Below, in pieces: positions 1 to 11,919 of a stretch of 64,000 nucleotides of DNA. The translations under genes and the position numbers were made by a program. The notes under the pieces are model-generated. The model was not told where the DNA came from. It did no database searches and worked only from the letters and a program-made list of their open reading frames with translations. Position 1 is the stretch's first letter. Each line of letters begins with the position of its first letter. The DNA is from Spinacia oleracea (taxonomy: Eukaryota > Streptophyta > Magnoliopsida > Caryophyllales > Amaranthaceae): the NCBI RefSeq assembly GCF_020520425.1, contig NC_079492.1, positions 113,495,157-113,559,156 on the forward strand, in the 5' to 3' direction.

Positions 1-214
1 AAAAACTAGGGCCAGTAGTTACGAATTGGAAAACTCAAGTAATGTCTTACCAAAGTGGTGGGTTCCCAGTGACTTTGAAGGGGGATCCATCCTTGAACCG
101 GTCCCGAATATCGCTCAAAGCCATGATGAAAGTGATTCGGAAAGAAGGGGGAGGTATCCTACTGGAGTTGAGTCAGATGGAGAACAGGGAGGGTGAAACG
201 CCACCAGTGCCGCA
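1..214 (+). pseudogene. Element C pol, segment between protease and RT
   Basis: The frame is open from base 3 to the insertion point. It reads as the linker between retropepsin and RT of chromoviruses: a 'LKGDPSL' motif near 85-105, then a 'SLKAMMK' motif near 110-130. Bases 210-214 (ccgca) are the target duplication of element A, and the frame resumes at 11915. An open frame that runs past 214 into the LTR of A is chance. Confidence 0.75.
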
Positions 215-918
215 TGTAGATACCTGCTTTTGTCCCCGTTCCCGAAAGGGAAGGTTCGATGATGAGAACATAAAATCTCCACTTGGCAACGCATCTCCTA
301 TAAAATAACGAATCTCAATCACCCCTTTCATTTCACCCGAAACCTGCTATTTATAGAAACCTGTTGTTTATGGAAACATGCTAAAAATAGTAACTGCCGT
401 AATGGGTAGTTGTTAAAAGTGGCAAGTCATAAAAGATAGAAACCTGTCAGAATTAGGTGTTGCACTCCAACATAAAATGAGATAGAAATTGCAAGAGGAA
501 TCCTATTCCTAATATGATTCGAAACTAAGAGTTACGTATTAATTAAAATCCTAACGAGCCTAGAGTTCGTAACGGGCCCAGACGCATTCCGTCATAAAGT
601 TAATACGCGCTAAAAGACTCGGATAAGTCTCAAAGACTCCGTATTCCACGATTCCAAATCTGACAAGGAAATACGGCCCAGACCCTATTTTCAACGCCTG
701 GCTCGTCAAACATAATTGCACTCCCTTTATGTCACGATAACCGGGTTTTGTCAGTTTTTCTCATTGTCGTTAAAAACTGAATGGCGACTCCTATATTACT
801 AGTCAATTGGGTGTAAACTCACAGGAAATCCAATTACACTTGATTTGACAAAAAGAAACGTCACACCCACGAGGGACGAGGTCACGCATTAGCCTCGTGC
901 TTTTTCGACCCCTTCACA
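215..918 (+). repeat. 5' LTR of element A, internally deleted
   Basis: Starts TGTAGATACC and ends CCTTCACA. At 704 bp it is about half the length of its 3' partner (1493 bp). Aligning the two shows one internal gap: sequence up to about 706 matches 3' LTR up to about 10916, and sequence from there matches from about 11701. The lost ~785 bp includes the LTR TATA box (11035-11044 in the 3' LTR) and the double-hairpin module. The promoter of this copy is therefore gone. Confidence 0.9.
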
Positions 919-2158
919 GTGGCGACTCCACTGGGGATAGTGAAGGAAATACTCGTGCTCGTAGGGAATCAAAATAGCCGAAGGGTGAAACGATCCTACC
1001 CCGCGTTTATTTCCCCATCAAGTTGGGACGACCTGAAAATCAGCATATTAATGTGAATGGACAGAACCGCATAACGAATCTTGGCTCCCTTGGGATGTTT
1101 CATCTCGGGAGTTGGGACTAAGGATACCCATCGCCAACCGGGGGGTGCATACGCTTCAAATGTTGTCCACTCGACACTTTCGCTAGTAGTACACCCGTCC
1201 CAAACCCAATCGCTCGCCCACTAGGTCCCTCTCATTGGTGCATGCCCCCTTGGCTTACATCGTGATTGGCCTCTTGGGCGAAATTCGTCTGTTGAAGGCA
1301 CTACCTCGACCGGGGCATGTGTTGGATCTGCGATAGAAGCGGTACCAAGCCGGCGTAAATACTACCCATAGAAACCTATCATAAAGTACATGACACATTA
1401 TTATCTTGCCTCATGATGTAATGTTAGTTATGTGTAGCGAAATATGTGATTGTGTGTGACAAATAATGCTAGAAAACCAACGACCTTAAAAATTGCCCAA
1501 ACGTTCATAAACCAATTGGCCAAAGAGTTATACCAAGATACGTGTTCCACAAACCCGAATGGTCGCCACAAAAATAAGCGACGCTCGGGATGGCCCGTAA
1601 CGAATCCCACAAACGCTGCACAACGCGTAAAGGACGTTATTAGGCAAGCACGCAAAATCAAAGTCGCATAAACAAAAAGTATACGCAAACAAGAAACGAG
1701 AATCAACTAGGGACGCATTTTCAACGCCCCTGGCTGGGCGCCAATATTTCTCACGCCCTTCGTTGGGCGCTGAAGTTGCTGCCTGGCCTTTTGGTCAGGC
1801 GCAGCAGCCTCGGTGCCCGCGTAAAAAAAATATACGTAGCAAAAATAAAACTTTTCGTAAAAATTGCTGCAAGGGCGTATGAAAAGGCACTCGATTCTAA
1901 AAGCGACTAAAAAATAAAAATAAATAACTCTTTGTGTCGTTGTTAGGCCTCCTACGACGACAATGCTCGGCACCAAAATCGAACATGCTAATAACTATGA
2001 ATGTCACACGGGCAAGTGTTTCGAAAATCCAAAGAATGACCAAAAGAAAAACCAAAAAGTGTACCAACAAAAGAAAGAGCGAAAAAACCAATAGAGAGAG
2101 TCAAAAGTCTAGACTAAGAATTGATTGAAACTTTGGGGCCTAAACTTTAGCTTATCTT
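919..2158 (+). other. Element A leader with PBS
   Basis: Non-coding leader between LTR and gag. The presumed primer-binding site is 920-937 (tggcgactccactgggga), directly after the LTR end; the cognate tRNA cannot be assigned safely without a tRNA set. A small open frame at 1450-1671 is not kept in B or D and is not called. The double-hairpin module at 1719-1776 is followed by one more long hairpin at about 1776-1810 (TGCTGCCTGGCC pairing with GGTCAGGCGCAGCA). Confidence 0.7.
1719..1776. repeat. Double-hairpin module, A leader
   Basis: Eroded copy: GCCCCTGGCTGGGCGCC arm recognisable, second hairpin CGCCCTTCGTTGGGCGC. Confidence 0.6.
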
Positions 2159-5126
2159 ATGCATAGGGCTGGTCCTGCCACTTGGTGCCGATCTGAAAAT
2201 CAAAGGTTAGTGCGTCCCGAAGATACATCACCAGCACCAGGTTTAGTGACTCCAAGCTCCGTCCGTCATCCCTCATTTCAAGGATCTCCGCTTCCCCAAC
2301 CTCGATTCGCACCCTCAAACATGTCCATCGAAGAATTGCGAGACCAGATGGTCCAAATGACCCAACTTATGAGCCAACTGAAAATGGAAAACGAAGCCTT
2401 AGCAGCTGCGCAAGCCAAAAACGACCTCGATACGAGAAGAGGATTGAAAAAATGGTTCTACAGCAAACCATGGGGAGCAAGTACTTCTCCCTCGATCCTG
2501 AACCTTTTCCTGGCAAACTACCAGAAAAGTTTAGTTCATCTGACTTACCAAAGTTCAAAGCCACGGACAATCCCCGTGATCATCTATTGAGCTTCGTGAA
2601 TGCCATGAACTTGAAAGGCGTGGACAAGTCCATGTATTTGCCTGCCTTTCCTTTGTCCTTGGAACCTGTGCCGCTCAAATGGTACTACCACCAGGACCCT
2701 AAGCTCTTCCCCACTTGGGAGGACTTTGTCAATGTCTTCATCAAGCAATACTCGTCGAACATGGATTTTCAAGTCACCATGCGCGAGCTGGAAGTCCTCT
2801 TCCAAAAGAAAAATGAAGGTTTCACAACCTACTTTGCTAGATGGAGGGACCAGGCGGCCCAACTAATCAATAGGCCTCCCGAAACAGAATTGGTCCAAAA
2901 ATTCTTTGACAACCTGGACCCGGCTTACAGACAACACCTTAGGTACCTGGGACTTGACACTTTCAAAAGAGTTTATGATGTGGGAATAAAGATCGAGGAT
3001 GATCTCGCAAAAACAATACAAAGCAAGCCCGCATATAAAAGTAATACCTACAACAGGGGCAACACATCCCAAGCCCAAGAAGTCCATGCCGTAGAGGAGA
3101 CTCTCGCCCGAAGAAGCCCTGGAAGATGGGTCCGAGATCGAAAGTTTGCCCCACTCGGGTCAACCTTGGTACAAGCCTTCGAAAGACTAACCAATCAAGG
3201 AAAGTTGAGGCCTATAAGCCCCACCCGTGACCCTCCTGTCAAGAGTAAATATTGGGTCGAAGGTACTTACTGCAAATTCCATCAAGGAAATGGGCATGAC
3301 ACTGAAAACTGCTGGAATCTAAAAAACACGATCCAAGACATGATAGAGGATGAAGTAATACCTCTCCCTAACGTTGGCAAACCCAACAACAAGAGCCCAC
3401 CCGGCTCTTGTCACATCTCTCTCGACCAACCAGAAAATGAGAACTTCGACCCTACGGTGTACATTACACCTCAAGGTGCACCACTCGTTGTGGTCCCTAT
3501 GGATCGAATCGAGAGAGAAGTGTGCGGTGTGTGGGATGATGATGCTGAAGATATCTACCTATCTCAAGTATCGGGCCAGGACCTCTTTACTGAAACTTGG
3601 CCCGGGTATGCTCTCATTGACACCACCCCTCAGGAACCCGAAGTCGACAATCTCACCCGATCCGGAAGGATATACCAACCGGATATTCGCCCACCTCCCA
3701 TGGACGATATCCCAGTCAGACAAACTCCTGAGAATGGACGGCACACCATCGTCGCAGAAGTCATTGAAAATCCTCTCTTGAAGCAACTAAAAAGAACTAA
3801 AGTCGAGATTACCATCTGGGATCTCATGTGTACTTCAAAAGAACATCGCGAAAAACTTATTCGCTCACTTGACCTCATCTCAGTGCCTACGGACATCACA
3901 CCTGACTCATTGGTTAACCACGTCACAAGAGATGCTGCAGAAAAGGCCATAGTTTTTACTGACAAAGACTTGCCCAAAGAGGGGGGTTCCCACAATAAGG
4001 TCCTCTATCTAGTGGTTGGATGAAAAGGACAAAACATCCCCCTAGCGCTCGTAGATAACGGTTTGGCAATTAACGTTTGCCCATTGTGAACCGCCCATTG
4101 CTTGGGGCTAGGAAACGATGACTTCCGAACCTCCACCCAAGGAGTACGAGCTTATGATAACTCTCGAAGACCCGTGTTGGGAAAAATCAACCTTACAATA
4201 CAAACCGGGCATGTGGCACGCACCACAGAGTTTCAAATAATCGACATCAAGCCCACCTTCAACCTCCTCTTGGGGCGATCTTGGCTCCATGACTTAGGCG
4301 GTGTGGCTTCTACCTTGCACCAAATGGTTAAACTTAACCATAATGGGGTAATTCTGGAAATCCGCTCCCCTCCTCTCGACATCAGTTGTACCATGGTTGG
4401 AACAGCCGAAACTGCAGACGACCTTTACGGTTTTCAAATGGATGAAGCCATCCAGTTCATCGAAGACTATGATCCAGCATTCCTAGACCCGCACGCATCC
4501 CGAGTCATCCCTAGAATGCTGTTAGCTCAAGGTTATTTCCCAGGAACCCCATTGGGCATAAGGAAGAAGGAATGCACGTTCCATCCTTTACCCAACAAAT
4601 CTACTCCCTTTGGCCTAGGCTATGAACCAACGGAGGAAGATATTGCTGACCGCTTGTCTGGGCTACGCCTTAACAAGGCCAAACAAACCACCCTTCTTCC
4701 CCCGTATCAAAGAACCTTAACGGAATGTTCGTTCGGGAAGGAGAAGAACACCCATGCTGTGATTTCCCTGAACCCTTCGTTCAGGATGGCTTGCTAAAAC
4801 CCGGATTTGAAATTTTCCATGACTGCCACACCTTGGATGAGGCACTTCACCTCACCAAGACCAAAATAGCTGAAATATTGGACAACCAGGCTCTATGGAC
4901 ATTGTTTAACGAATCGAGGCCTATGGAGGACGAGACTATGATGACTACCCTAGCTTTACAAGATGAAGGTTTCGATCCAACCCGGTTAATCTCTCCTGCA
5001 TCAACACTAGAAGAGGCCGGGAACGGATGGGTGAAGACATGTCAGTGGGTCATCACAAAGGGAATAGAATTCAAGATGAGTACCGGCGAAGGACCAAAGT
5101 TTTACGAGACTAAACCCAGGGCTTGA
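2159..5126 (+). pseudogene. Element A gag-protease polyprotein, broken
   Basis: Same polyprotein as in B and D (about 989 codons). In order: an N-terminal 'MSIEELR' coiled segment near residues 55-100; a retrotransposon Gag domain near 110-260 (Trp-rich 'LKWYYHQDP'); a half zinc knuckle C-K-F-H...GH-DTENC near 372-385; a retropepsin with VDNG near 630 and the 'LLGRSWLHD' flap-end motif near 704; then a C-terminal region with no match to RT. Damage: one-base deletion near 2430, TGA at 4021-4023 (Cys in the other copies), TGA at 4087-4089 (Arg), one-base deletion near 4715. The start at 2159 is the first ATG in frame and is shared in position by B and D. Forms the capsid and processing enzyme of the particle when intact. 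Confidence 0.85.
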
Positions 5127-6470
5127 GCCATATAGAGCACCTTAGTAAAAAAGCGCCTAGTAGTTCTTTAGATTGATAGAAAAAAATAAAGGCTTTAGAT
5201 GGTCCTAAGACCCCTTAGAATATAGGCTAATTTTGTTTCAGTGTGTTTTCCTTACTTTCCAAATTAATAAAGGCATAAGATTTCTCCTAAAAACTTTTAT
5301 TTTAACACTAAATAAGCACCAAACGTACTTGCAAATACAAAAACAAAGAGGCAGCCCACTCTAGGCCCAATAAACAAGGCCCACTCGGTCTTGAATCGTG
5401 ACATCAAAACTCATCAAAAAAAAATCCCCAAAATAAGCCACACTATCATATTGCCACAACATGAGGGTCTAATCCATGCAACCCAAAGAAATCAAAAAGG
5501 AAATCAAATTCAAACAATACAAATGTTGCTCAAGAAAAAAACTCATAAAAAATAAACACCGCCCCCCGCATATACACGCACCTCAGCCCACTCAAAAAGC
5601 CTACACAAAGATCTTCATATCTTCCACACACTAACCCCATTCTCAAAACCGTTTCGAGTCACGAATAGAAAAAATTAATCCGGACAAAAATGCGTCTCAC
5701 ACTAACAGTCAAAAAAGCCTCCGAAATAGCGTCAAAATTGATTTTAATACGAGTAAAAAAGTAAAACACAAAACAAAGAGAAAAGGAATAAATGCAAGAA
5801 CATGTGAAGTAAAGCGTCGAAAAAAGACCGCCCATAAATCATTTTCAGCGCCCAGGGCTGGGCGCCGAAATCTTTGACGCCCCAGCATGGGCGTTGAAAG
5901 TCTCTGCCTGCCTAATTTTTTCCAGAAGTGCTCGTCATTTTATCCGCACATAACGGAAAAATAACGAACACTTGGGGGGTACAACACGTATTTAGATATG
6001 CGTACAAAAATTTCAGATATGCGTACAAAAAATAGCCGTACAAAAAACACATGGTATTTCATTTTTATATACAGATACGCGGCTTACGGCAAAAACAACA
6101 GACTAAAATAATGATAATACTTCACTCATTTTACCAATTAAATAATATGTTTCCACCTCAGGGCATATCTATTAAAATTCGGCATCCTAGAATTTATTCT
6201 AGCTAGAACTACGCGCGACCTGATTCTAACAAAGATACGTAGGCAATCCTATTTATGGATTCGGTCCAATCAAGTAAAAAACATATATACGTTGTGCAAA
6301 AGTGTTAGACATATATAAAATGAAAAAAGAGGAGAAGCAAAAAATGAAAGTAAAAATAAAAAAAACGCCTTTATTAAAAAATGATAAGAAGGAAAACAAA
6401 AGTGCTAAGGAATGAAAAACAAACACAACTGAAATAAATGAAGGGCACCTACACCCTAGCAAGAACTACA
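5127..6470. other. Element A region between the two convergent genes
   Basis: AT-rich and non-coding. Plus-strand AATAAA at 5266-5271, 140 bp after the gag-pro stop, and minus-strand AATAAA (tttatt at 6370-6375), 100 bp after the antisense stop, face each other. The double-hairpin module lies between them at 5843-5899. Confidence 0.6.
5843..5899. repeat. Double-hairpin module, A inter-gene region
   Basis: First hairpin nearly perfect (GCGCCCAGGGCTGGGCGC); second is GACGCCCCAGCATGGGCGT. Confidence 0.75.
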
Positions 6471-8288
6471 CTACTCTAGTTCTTCCGGATCATTAAATAA
6501 AGTCTTGTAGAGGGCAATGTTCGCGGGGTCCACCCCCACAGGTTTCTGCACTGCCCCTATATCAATCTACATAAGAACCGGCTCCTGGACACTAACTTCT
6601 AAAGATGCCAAGGCTTCAGAAATATTCTCAGTTTGAACAGTTATAGCCTGCTCAGCCTCAAGGGCACAGACAATGGTGGGGGAAGGATTATCAACATCAA
6701 CTGGATTAGTCACTGGTTCTACTAGCGGCTGAGCTTTCCTAACCTATACATTGTTCCGGCGACGATCTCCGCGAGAGCTTGCGTTTCTTTTAGCAACGGC
6801 AGGCCCCTTCATGTTAGGCATCTTCTTAGGCCTAGAACTGGAACGGGGAGGAACTTCCTTTCGCTTTCGATCAGGACGAGCTTTCACAGTCTTAATACCA
6901 TGGGTGCGAGGATTGGCAGAATCACGGCCCTCATACCTAACCCGAATACGTGGTATCAAAAGCTCAGCCGGCTCTCCATTTCGAGCCTCGGTCCTCACAG
7001 CATTATCATCGGAACTCATCCACAACTTGTAGTTTTCAGAAAGACCCACAAAGCCATTTGTAGCCACGGCCCAACGCGGGAGACCATCATAATACTTAGC
7101 CCATGCTTGAACCCGTGCTTGTGAAAAGGCCGCTACTTTAGGTGGTACTGTATCAGAAAAGGGGATAGTCTGCCTTAAGCCGTATTGACGCATGACTCGG
7201 TAAGGAAGATATAAATGGGCCGAGATAGCCCCAACAAAGAAACATAAACCGACACATCAGAACCCCCCGTCATAGTAGTCAAACCCCACCACGGTACCAC
7301 CCACTTAATAGAACGGATACCATGAGTAAAAAAGGAAGCCCACTCGGCCTCGTCCTGGCCTCGGTGCAAATACTTTCGGTTACCCAAGGCTATAGGGCGA
7401 TAATGTTTAGGATCGGCAGGAGTTTCTAAAAGCCTAAGTCGTCCCATGAGCCAAATCTGCAAAAAACGGGTACGATCAGATCAAAAAAATAACAAATAAA
7501 CAAACGAAACCTGGGGCGCAGTTTTAACGCCCAGGACCAGGCGCCGAAAATTCTAATGCCCAGCCATGGGCGCTGAAACTCAGCTCCAGGCAGGACGAGT
7601 AAAAATATGTAAAAAAAATATACATGCGCAAAGGAAAGGTCATTACCTGCAGCAATAGGGGGCTCCCCTTAAAATATTCAGATTTGGCATTCTTCTTCAA
7701 CTCATCCGCACTCAGCAAAGTCTCGGCGACAACCAACGGCATAATAGAATAACAACTTTCCATCTGGCTAATCAAGGGGATCAACCTTATGTCACCGAAC
7801 TCACCATTGTTATTCGACAGCAAATAATGATTCAACAAGCAAAATACAAGGGCTCGAATGTTCAATTTCTGTTCGGTCATATTTTTACTAGGCCTAAAGT
7901 GATGTTTTACAAGCTTTGCCAAATTAACCTCATCACCTACAACAAACTCAGCGAGCATGTTAGCATCTAGTCCTAGGAAAGCCCCTATAGTTGTTTTACC
8001 CTCTTCAATGGTGCCAGGGGTGGCAGGAGTAGCATTAGTAGGATAACCAAGGATCGCAGCAAATTCATCTAGCAAAGGACATATTTCGTTGCCCCGAAAG
8101 ACAAAAACATGATGATCGGAATCCCAAAAGCTCAGGGCTGCATACAGAAAGTTATAATCAATATTAATTTGTTGTAAGCCTAAAAGTGCCTCTAAGTGGT
8201 ATTCTTTCAACAAAGTCTTTTCTGTAGGAGTAAGGGCTCTTAGCCAACGCCTAACAGCTCGTTGGAGGGAGAAGGGAGGAATCGACAT
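6471..8288 (-). pseudogene. Element A antisense plant-mobile-domain-like gene, broken
   Basis: Minus-strand gene opposite in sense to gag. Exon 1 is 8288-7647 (ATG, 214 codons), the intron is 7646-7457 (190 bp, GT-AG), exon 2 is 7456-6471. The product resembles the plant mobile domain / DUF7745 family ('FWDSDHHVF', 'HFRPSKNMTEQ', 'KWVVPWWGL'), of unknown biochemical role. Relative to the intact copy in B, exon 2 has a one-base deletion near 7207 (T run), TAG at 6744-6746 in place of Trp and a TAG at 6567-6569 in place of Glu. Exon 1 and both splice sites are intact. The intron holds a double-hairpin module. Confidence 0.8.
7521..7580. repeat. Double-hairpin module, A antisense-gene intron
   Basis: Both hairpins weakened; arms cgcccagg / caggcgcc and gcccagcc / tgggcgc. 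Confidence 0.7.
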
Positions 8289-8375
8289 GACAAAAGCAAG
8301 GAAGAATTAAAGCTAAGCAATTACAAGATAGAAGAAGGTTGAGAGTGATGGAAAAGAGGGTAGTATCTAACCCCT

Positions 8376-8383
8376 ATATATAG
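8376..8383 (-). promoter_or_regulatory. TATA box of the element A antisense gene
   Basis: tatatata, 88 bp upstream of the antisense ATG at 8288, in a block conserved with 15316-15323 (B) and 32732-32739 (D). Confidence 0.65.
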
Positions 8384-8463
8384 CTGAAGACATCAAGTGA
8401 CATCTTGATCCCATTCGGAAACGCGTTAAGAAATCCGAAAACCAAAAATCGCCAGGACAAGAC

Positions 8464-8521
8464 TTTCAACGCCCACGGCTGGGCGCCGAAATGATTAACG
8501 CCTAGCCTTGGGCGCCGAAAA
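8464..8521. repeat. Double-hairpin module, upstream of A antisense gene
   Basis: Arms GCCCACGGCTGGGCGCC and GCCTAGCCTTGGGCGCC, both ending in GAAA. Confidence 0.7.
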
Positions 8522-9404
8522 TGCAGCCCAAGGCCCGGATCTCGCAAAACGCGGAACAGAAAAGGACTTAAAACCGTGTCGGTAGACACGAGGCCCTATT
8601 GAAATCAAGATCAAGCCCAAAAGCACCCTTAGCCCCCAAATAGTGAAAATGAATGTTAAAACTAAGTCAAAACTTAGACTCGTCTCAAGGAATATATGTG
8701 TAAACTTTTCAAAAACGAATATAAGCAAAATAAATATCAAGGTCATTCTTCGAAACACCAAAAAAAAAAAAATTATTAAGTCGTTGGTTTCCCAAATAAA
8801 AAATATCTGTTTGTCAAAAGATTAATCCGGGCCAAGCTAAACCGGATATTATTGGAAAATAAACTTTGTCGCCCGGAAAATGAAGTCGCACTCCACGACT
8901 TCGTCAAAATAGCATACCACTATAAAGGTCGTTCGCACATACGAGCACGACCCCAAACATGATTAAAGGATGTTATAAAATACATACCTCTCTTGGCAAG
9001 AAATGACCCTCAAGCCCGAGTGCTTGGGGGCTCGAAAGAAAATATATACTCCAACAAAGAGTGTGCGAAGTTAAAATCATATTCCCGGACTACGCTGTAC
9101 ACAGTCCCATGTTTGGATAATCTCAAAAGAAAAAAACGGATTTAGACCTCAGAATAAAGGTCGTCGTTGATACTTGTACATGGTCCTCTGATCAAAGACC
9201 AAGTGGTGGCAAAAAAATCGAGCCGTAAAGACTAGCTCAAAACCACAAGAGAAGACGACCACAAGACAAAGTTCCGTCTAAGCCCGTTGTCAACCCACAT
9301 TCAGGTTACAACTAAGTCCGAGCATCCCTCGAAAGAATTCGCTCCTGCGAGAAGAATAAAAAGGGAAATTCTCAAAAGAAATCACGATGAACAAAAAATA
9401 GGAA

Positions 9405-9900
9405 CTTGCCCATCTTCAGTTGGCAAGATCGCGTCACGAACCACGCGAATTCCAAATCAAAAAAAATAAAATAAAAAACGAATTCAGGGACGTCCACCCT
9501 CAGCAAACAGGGCTCGCCCACCTTCAGCGGGCGAGGTCTGCGTCACTAGCCGCGCAGGTCCTCTGTTTTCGAAAAATAGAATCTTCAAAAACAAAATGAA
9601 ACAGGCTCGCCATCTTCAGCCGGCGGGGTCTACGTCACAAACCGCGTAGGTCCTTATTTTCAAAAAACACAAACAAACTTCAAAATAGATTCGTCCACTT
9701 CTATCGGACAGGGTGTCCACCCTTAGCGGACATGTTCGCCATATTCAGCCGGCGGGGTCTACGTCACAAACCACGTAGGTCCTTATTTTCAAATTTCAAA
9801 ACAGATTCGTCCACTTCTATCGGACGGGGTGTCCACCCTCAGTGGACAGGCTCGCCATCTTTAGCCGGCGGGGTCTTCGCCACTAACAGCGCAGGTCCTT
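9405..9900. repeat. Hairpin ladder in element A
   Basis: About four diverged tandem units of about 120 bp, each carrying two kinds of short hairpin. One has a stem such as CTACG/CGTAG around a loop 'tcacaaaccg' (this strand); the other has a stem such as GTCC/GGAC around a loop such as 'accctcagc'. Stem bases change in pairs between units. Same place and structure as 13931-14427 (B) and 31258-31741 (D). Confidence 0.75.
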
Positions 9901-10421
9901 AGTCGCCGTAGCTATAACTTTTTTCGGTTTTCCCTTTTTCCAAAAAATTAAAGGATTGGTTTTCCGTTTTTCCAAAAAAGAACGATGTGCTGGATTTTCC
10001 TTCGTTTTACGTCCCATAAAAACAAGGGGGTTTTCTCATTTAGCTAACCCTGAAAATGAGAATCTTTAAAAAATATTTTTACCTCGTGATTGGGCTTGGC
10101 CAGGCCCAATTACACTTTATAGCTTTGATTTCGAAAACATCTGTAGCTACTCCCAATGACAAAGTGAGGGAGTTTCTACGCCTCTTTAGATACTTCCAAT
10201 GACAAAGTGAGGGAGTTTCTATACTATCCGTTGACAAATCCCAATGACACGTGAGGGATATGTCAACACTTCAAGTGATGACCCTTAAGTCAAATGTTAT
10301 CACTCGGGGGCTCGTGAGACCCTCGCAAAACAAGTCACATACACTATGACTTGTGTGATGCACTCCGTCTAGTACTTTGACCATCGTCCCATCCCGAGAC
10401 TCAGTCAAAGTGGGGGCTAAC

Positions 10422-11914
10422 TGTAGACACCTGCTTTTGTCCCCGTTCCCGCGCGAAAGGGAAGGTTCGATGATAAGAACATAAAATCTCCACTTGGCAA
10501 CGCATCTCCTATAAAATAACGAATCTCAATCACCCCTTTCATTTCACCCGAAACCTGCTATTTATAGAAACCTGCTATTTATGGAAACCTGCTAAAAATA
10601 GTAACTGCCGTAATGGGTAGTTGTTAAAAGTGGCAAGTCATAAAAGATAGAAACCTGTCAGAATTAGGTGTTGCACTCCAACATAAAATGAGATAGAAAT
10701 TGCAAGAGGAATCCTATTCCTAATATGATTCGAAAATAAGAGTTACGTATTAATTAAAATCCTAACGAGCCTAAAGTTCGTAACGGGCCCAGACGCATTC
10801 CGTCATAAAGTTAATACGCGCTAAAAGACTCGGATAAGTCTCAAAGACTCCGTATTCCACGAGTCCAAATATGACAAGGAAATACGGCCCAGACCCTATT
10901 TTCAACGCCTGGCTCTGGGCGCCGAAATCTTCGGCGCCCAGCCCTGGGCGCCCTGAAATTACCTGGGTACGTGTTCTTTCCTAATTCTTCTTGGATTAGA
11001 GCTCTAAAATTCTATCTTTCCACGAACTCTTTTCTATAAATATAGCCCCCAAATTCGGCGTGAAAGGAAGACACAATTCATATTTTGAGTATTGACTCCA
11101 ACCCCTAAGCGTAAGCCTCACGCTGCGAAATTGATCCAGCGTTCTGTCGCAATCGATCCAAAAATCGAACAGAACGTATCCTGTCCCTTGTAGCTGAAGA
11201 ATTAAGCCTGGAAACTTGATATTCGTTAAATAAAAGGAGAAATAGCAAAGCCAAAGTGGTTAGTTTTCTGAGAGCCGTGACGCACCTCTCAAGGGTGCGT
11301 CGTAATGTGTCCCTTCGCATGATTTAATTGCTTTCCTCGCCCTTTTATAAAACTGTTAAACTATTTAATCTGATTGTTCTATCACGCCTAATAAAGATAA
11401 TATTTTGGGAAATTGAACTATCATGCTAGGTCCCTTAAAACATTCTAAATCAGATAATCGTGATCAATCTAGTATTATGTGTTGCATATTGCTAAAATCG
11501 ATTCAGATTAGTTTAATCGTTAACGCATGTCCCTTCCATTATTTATGCTGAGCTAGTATGGATATCCTGCCTCTGGAGTTATCGAAGAGCGAGTACTCCT
11601 CTCGGTAGTTACAGTCCCCCGAACCCTCAATCTCTACCCCGCGGGTGTACGTTGAGAGATCCCACCACCAGGGATCACAAGGGAACCTACGGCCGTCGTG
11701 GTCAAACATAATTGCACTCCCTTTATGTCACGATAACCGGGTTTTGTCATTTTTTCTCATTTTCGTTAAAAACTGAATGGCGACTCCTATATTACTAGTC
11801 AATTGGGTGTAAACTCACAGGAAATCCAATTATACTTGATTTGACAAAAAGAAACGTCACACCCACGAGGGACGAGGTCACGCATTAGCCTCGTGCTTTT
11901 TCGACCCCCTCACA
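10422..11914 (+). repeat. 3' LTR of element A
   Basis: 1493 bp, TGTAGACACC...CCCTCACA. It contains the double-hairpin module (10901-10958) and a TATA box, tataaatata, at 11035-11044, so U3 is about 640 bp. With the left LTR of B it forms an inverted repeat with a 63-bp spacer. Confidence 0.93.
10901..10958. repeat. Double-hairpin module, A 3' LTR
   Basis: CTCTGGGCGCCGAAA then TTCGGCGCCCAG and CCCTGGGCGCC. The copy in the 5' LTR of A is lost in that LTR's deletion. Confidence 0.8.
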
Positions 11915-11919
11915 CCGCA

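Larger units (their letters stand above)
8289..10421. other. Element A region from antisense promoter to 3' LTR
   Basis: Non-coding, about 2.1 kb. Holds the antisense promoter, a double-hairpin module (8464-8521), the hairpin ladder (9405-9900), a run of repeats of the form 'ccaatgacaaagtgaggga' at about 10150-10270, and the polypurine tract (10406-10421, caaagtgggggctaac) directly before the 3' LTR. Confidence 0.65.
215..11914 (+). mobile_element. Element A: non-autonomous Ty3/gypsy (Tat/Ogre-like) gag-pro element
   Basis: Complete insertion bounded by TG...CA LTRs and a perfect 5-bp target duplication, ccgca (210-214 and 11915-11919). Layout: 5' LTR 215-918, PBS 920-937, leader to 2158, gag-pro 2159-5126, convergent antisense gene 8288-6471, hairpin ladder 9405-9900, PPT, 3' LTR 10422-11914. 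No RT, RNase H or integrase is encoded, so it must have been mobilised in trans. Gag with a C-x-x-H-type half zinc knuckle and an antisense extra ORF recall the Tat lineage of Ty3/gypsy. Compared with B and D it is the most damaged copy (frameshifts in both genes, 5' LTR deletion). Confidence 0.9.

Noticed and set aside
42..308. Open frame crossing from element C pol into the LTR of A
   Set aside because: Only 42-214 is pol; the rest is LTR sequence read by chance.
1450..1671. 73-codon open frame in the leader of A
   Set aside because: Interrupted in B and D; no motif.
9405..9900. CRISPR-like array
   Set aside because: Units are contiguous diverged repeats with hairpins, not identical repeats with unique spacers, and this is a plant nuclear genome.
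10901..10958. Reading the GC-rich hairpin module as a rho-independent terminator
   Set aside because: Bacterial concept, no U-tract, and the genome is plant nuclear.
11105..11320. Open frame on the minus strand of the A 3' LTR, and similar ones at 12611-12883 and 23333-23605
   Set aside because: All are the same LTR R/U5 region; no known protein and no expectation of coding in an LTR.
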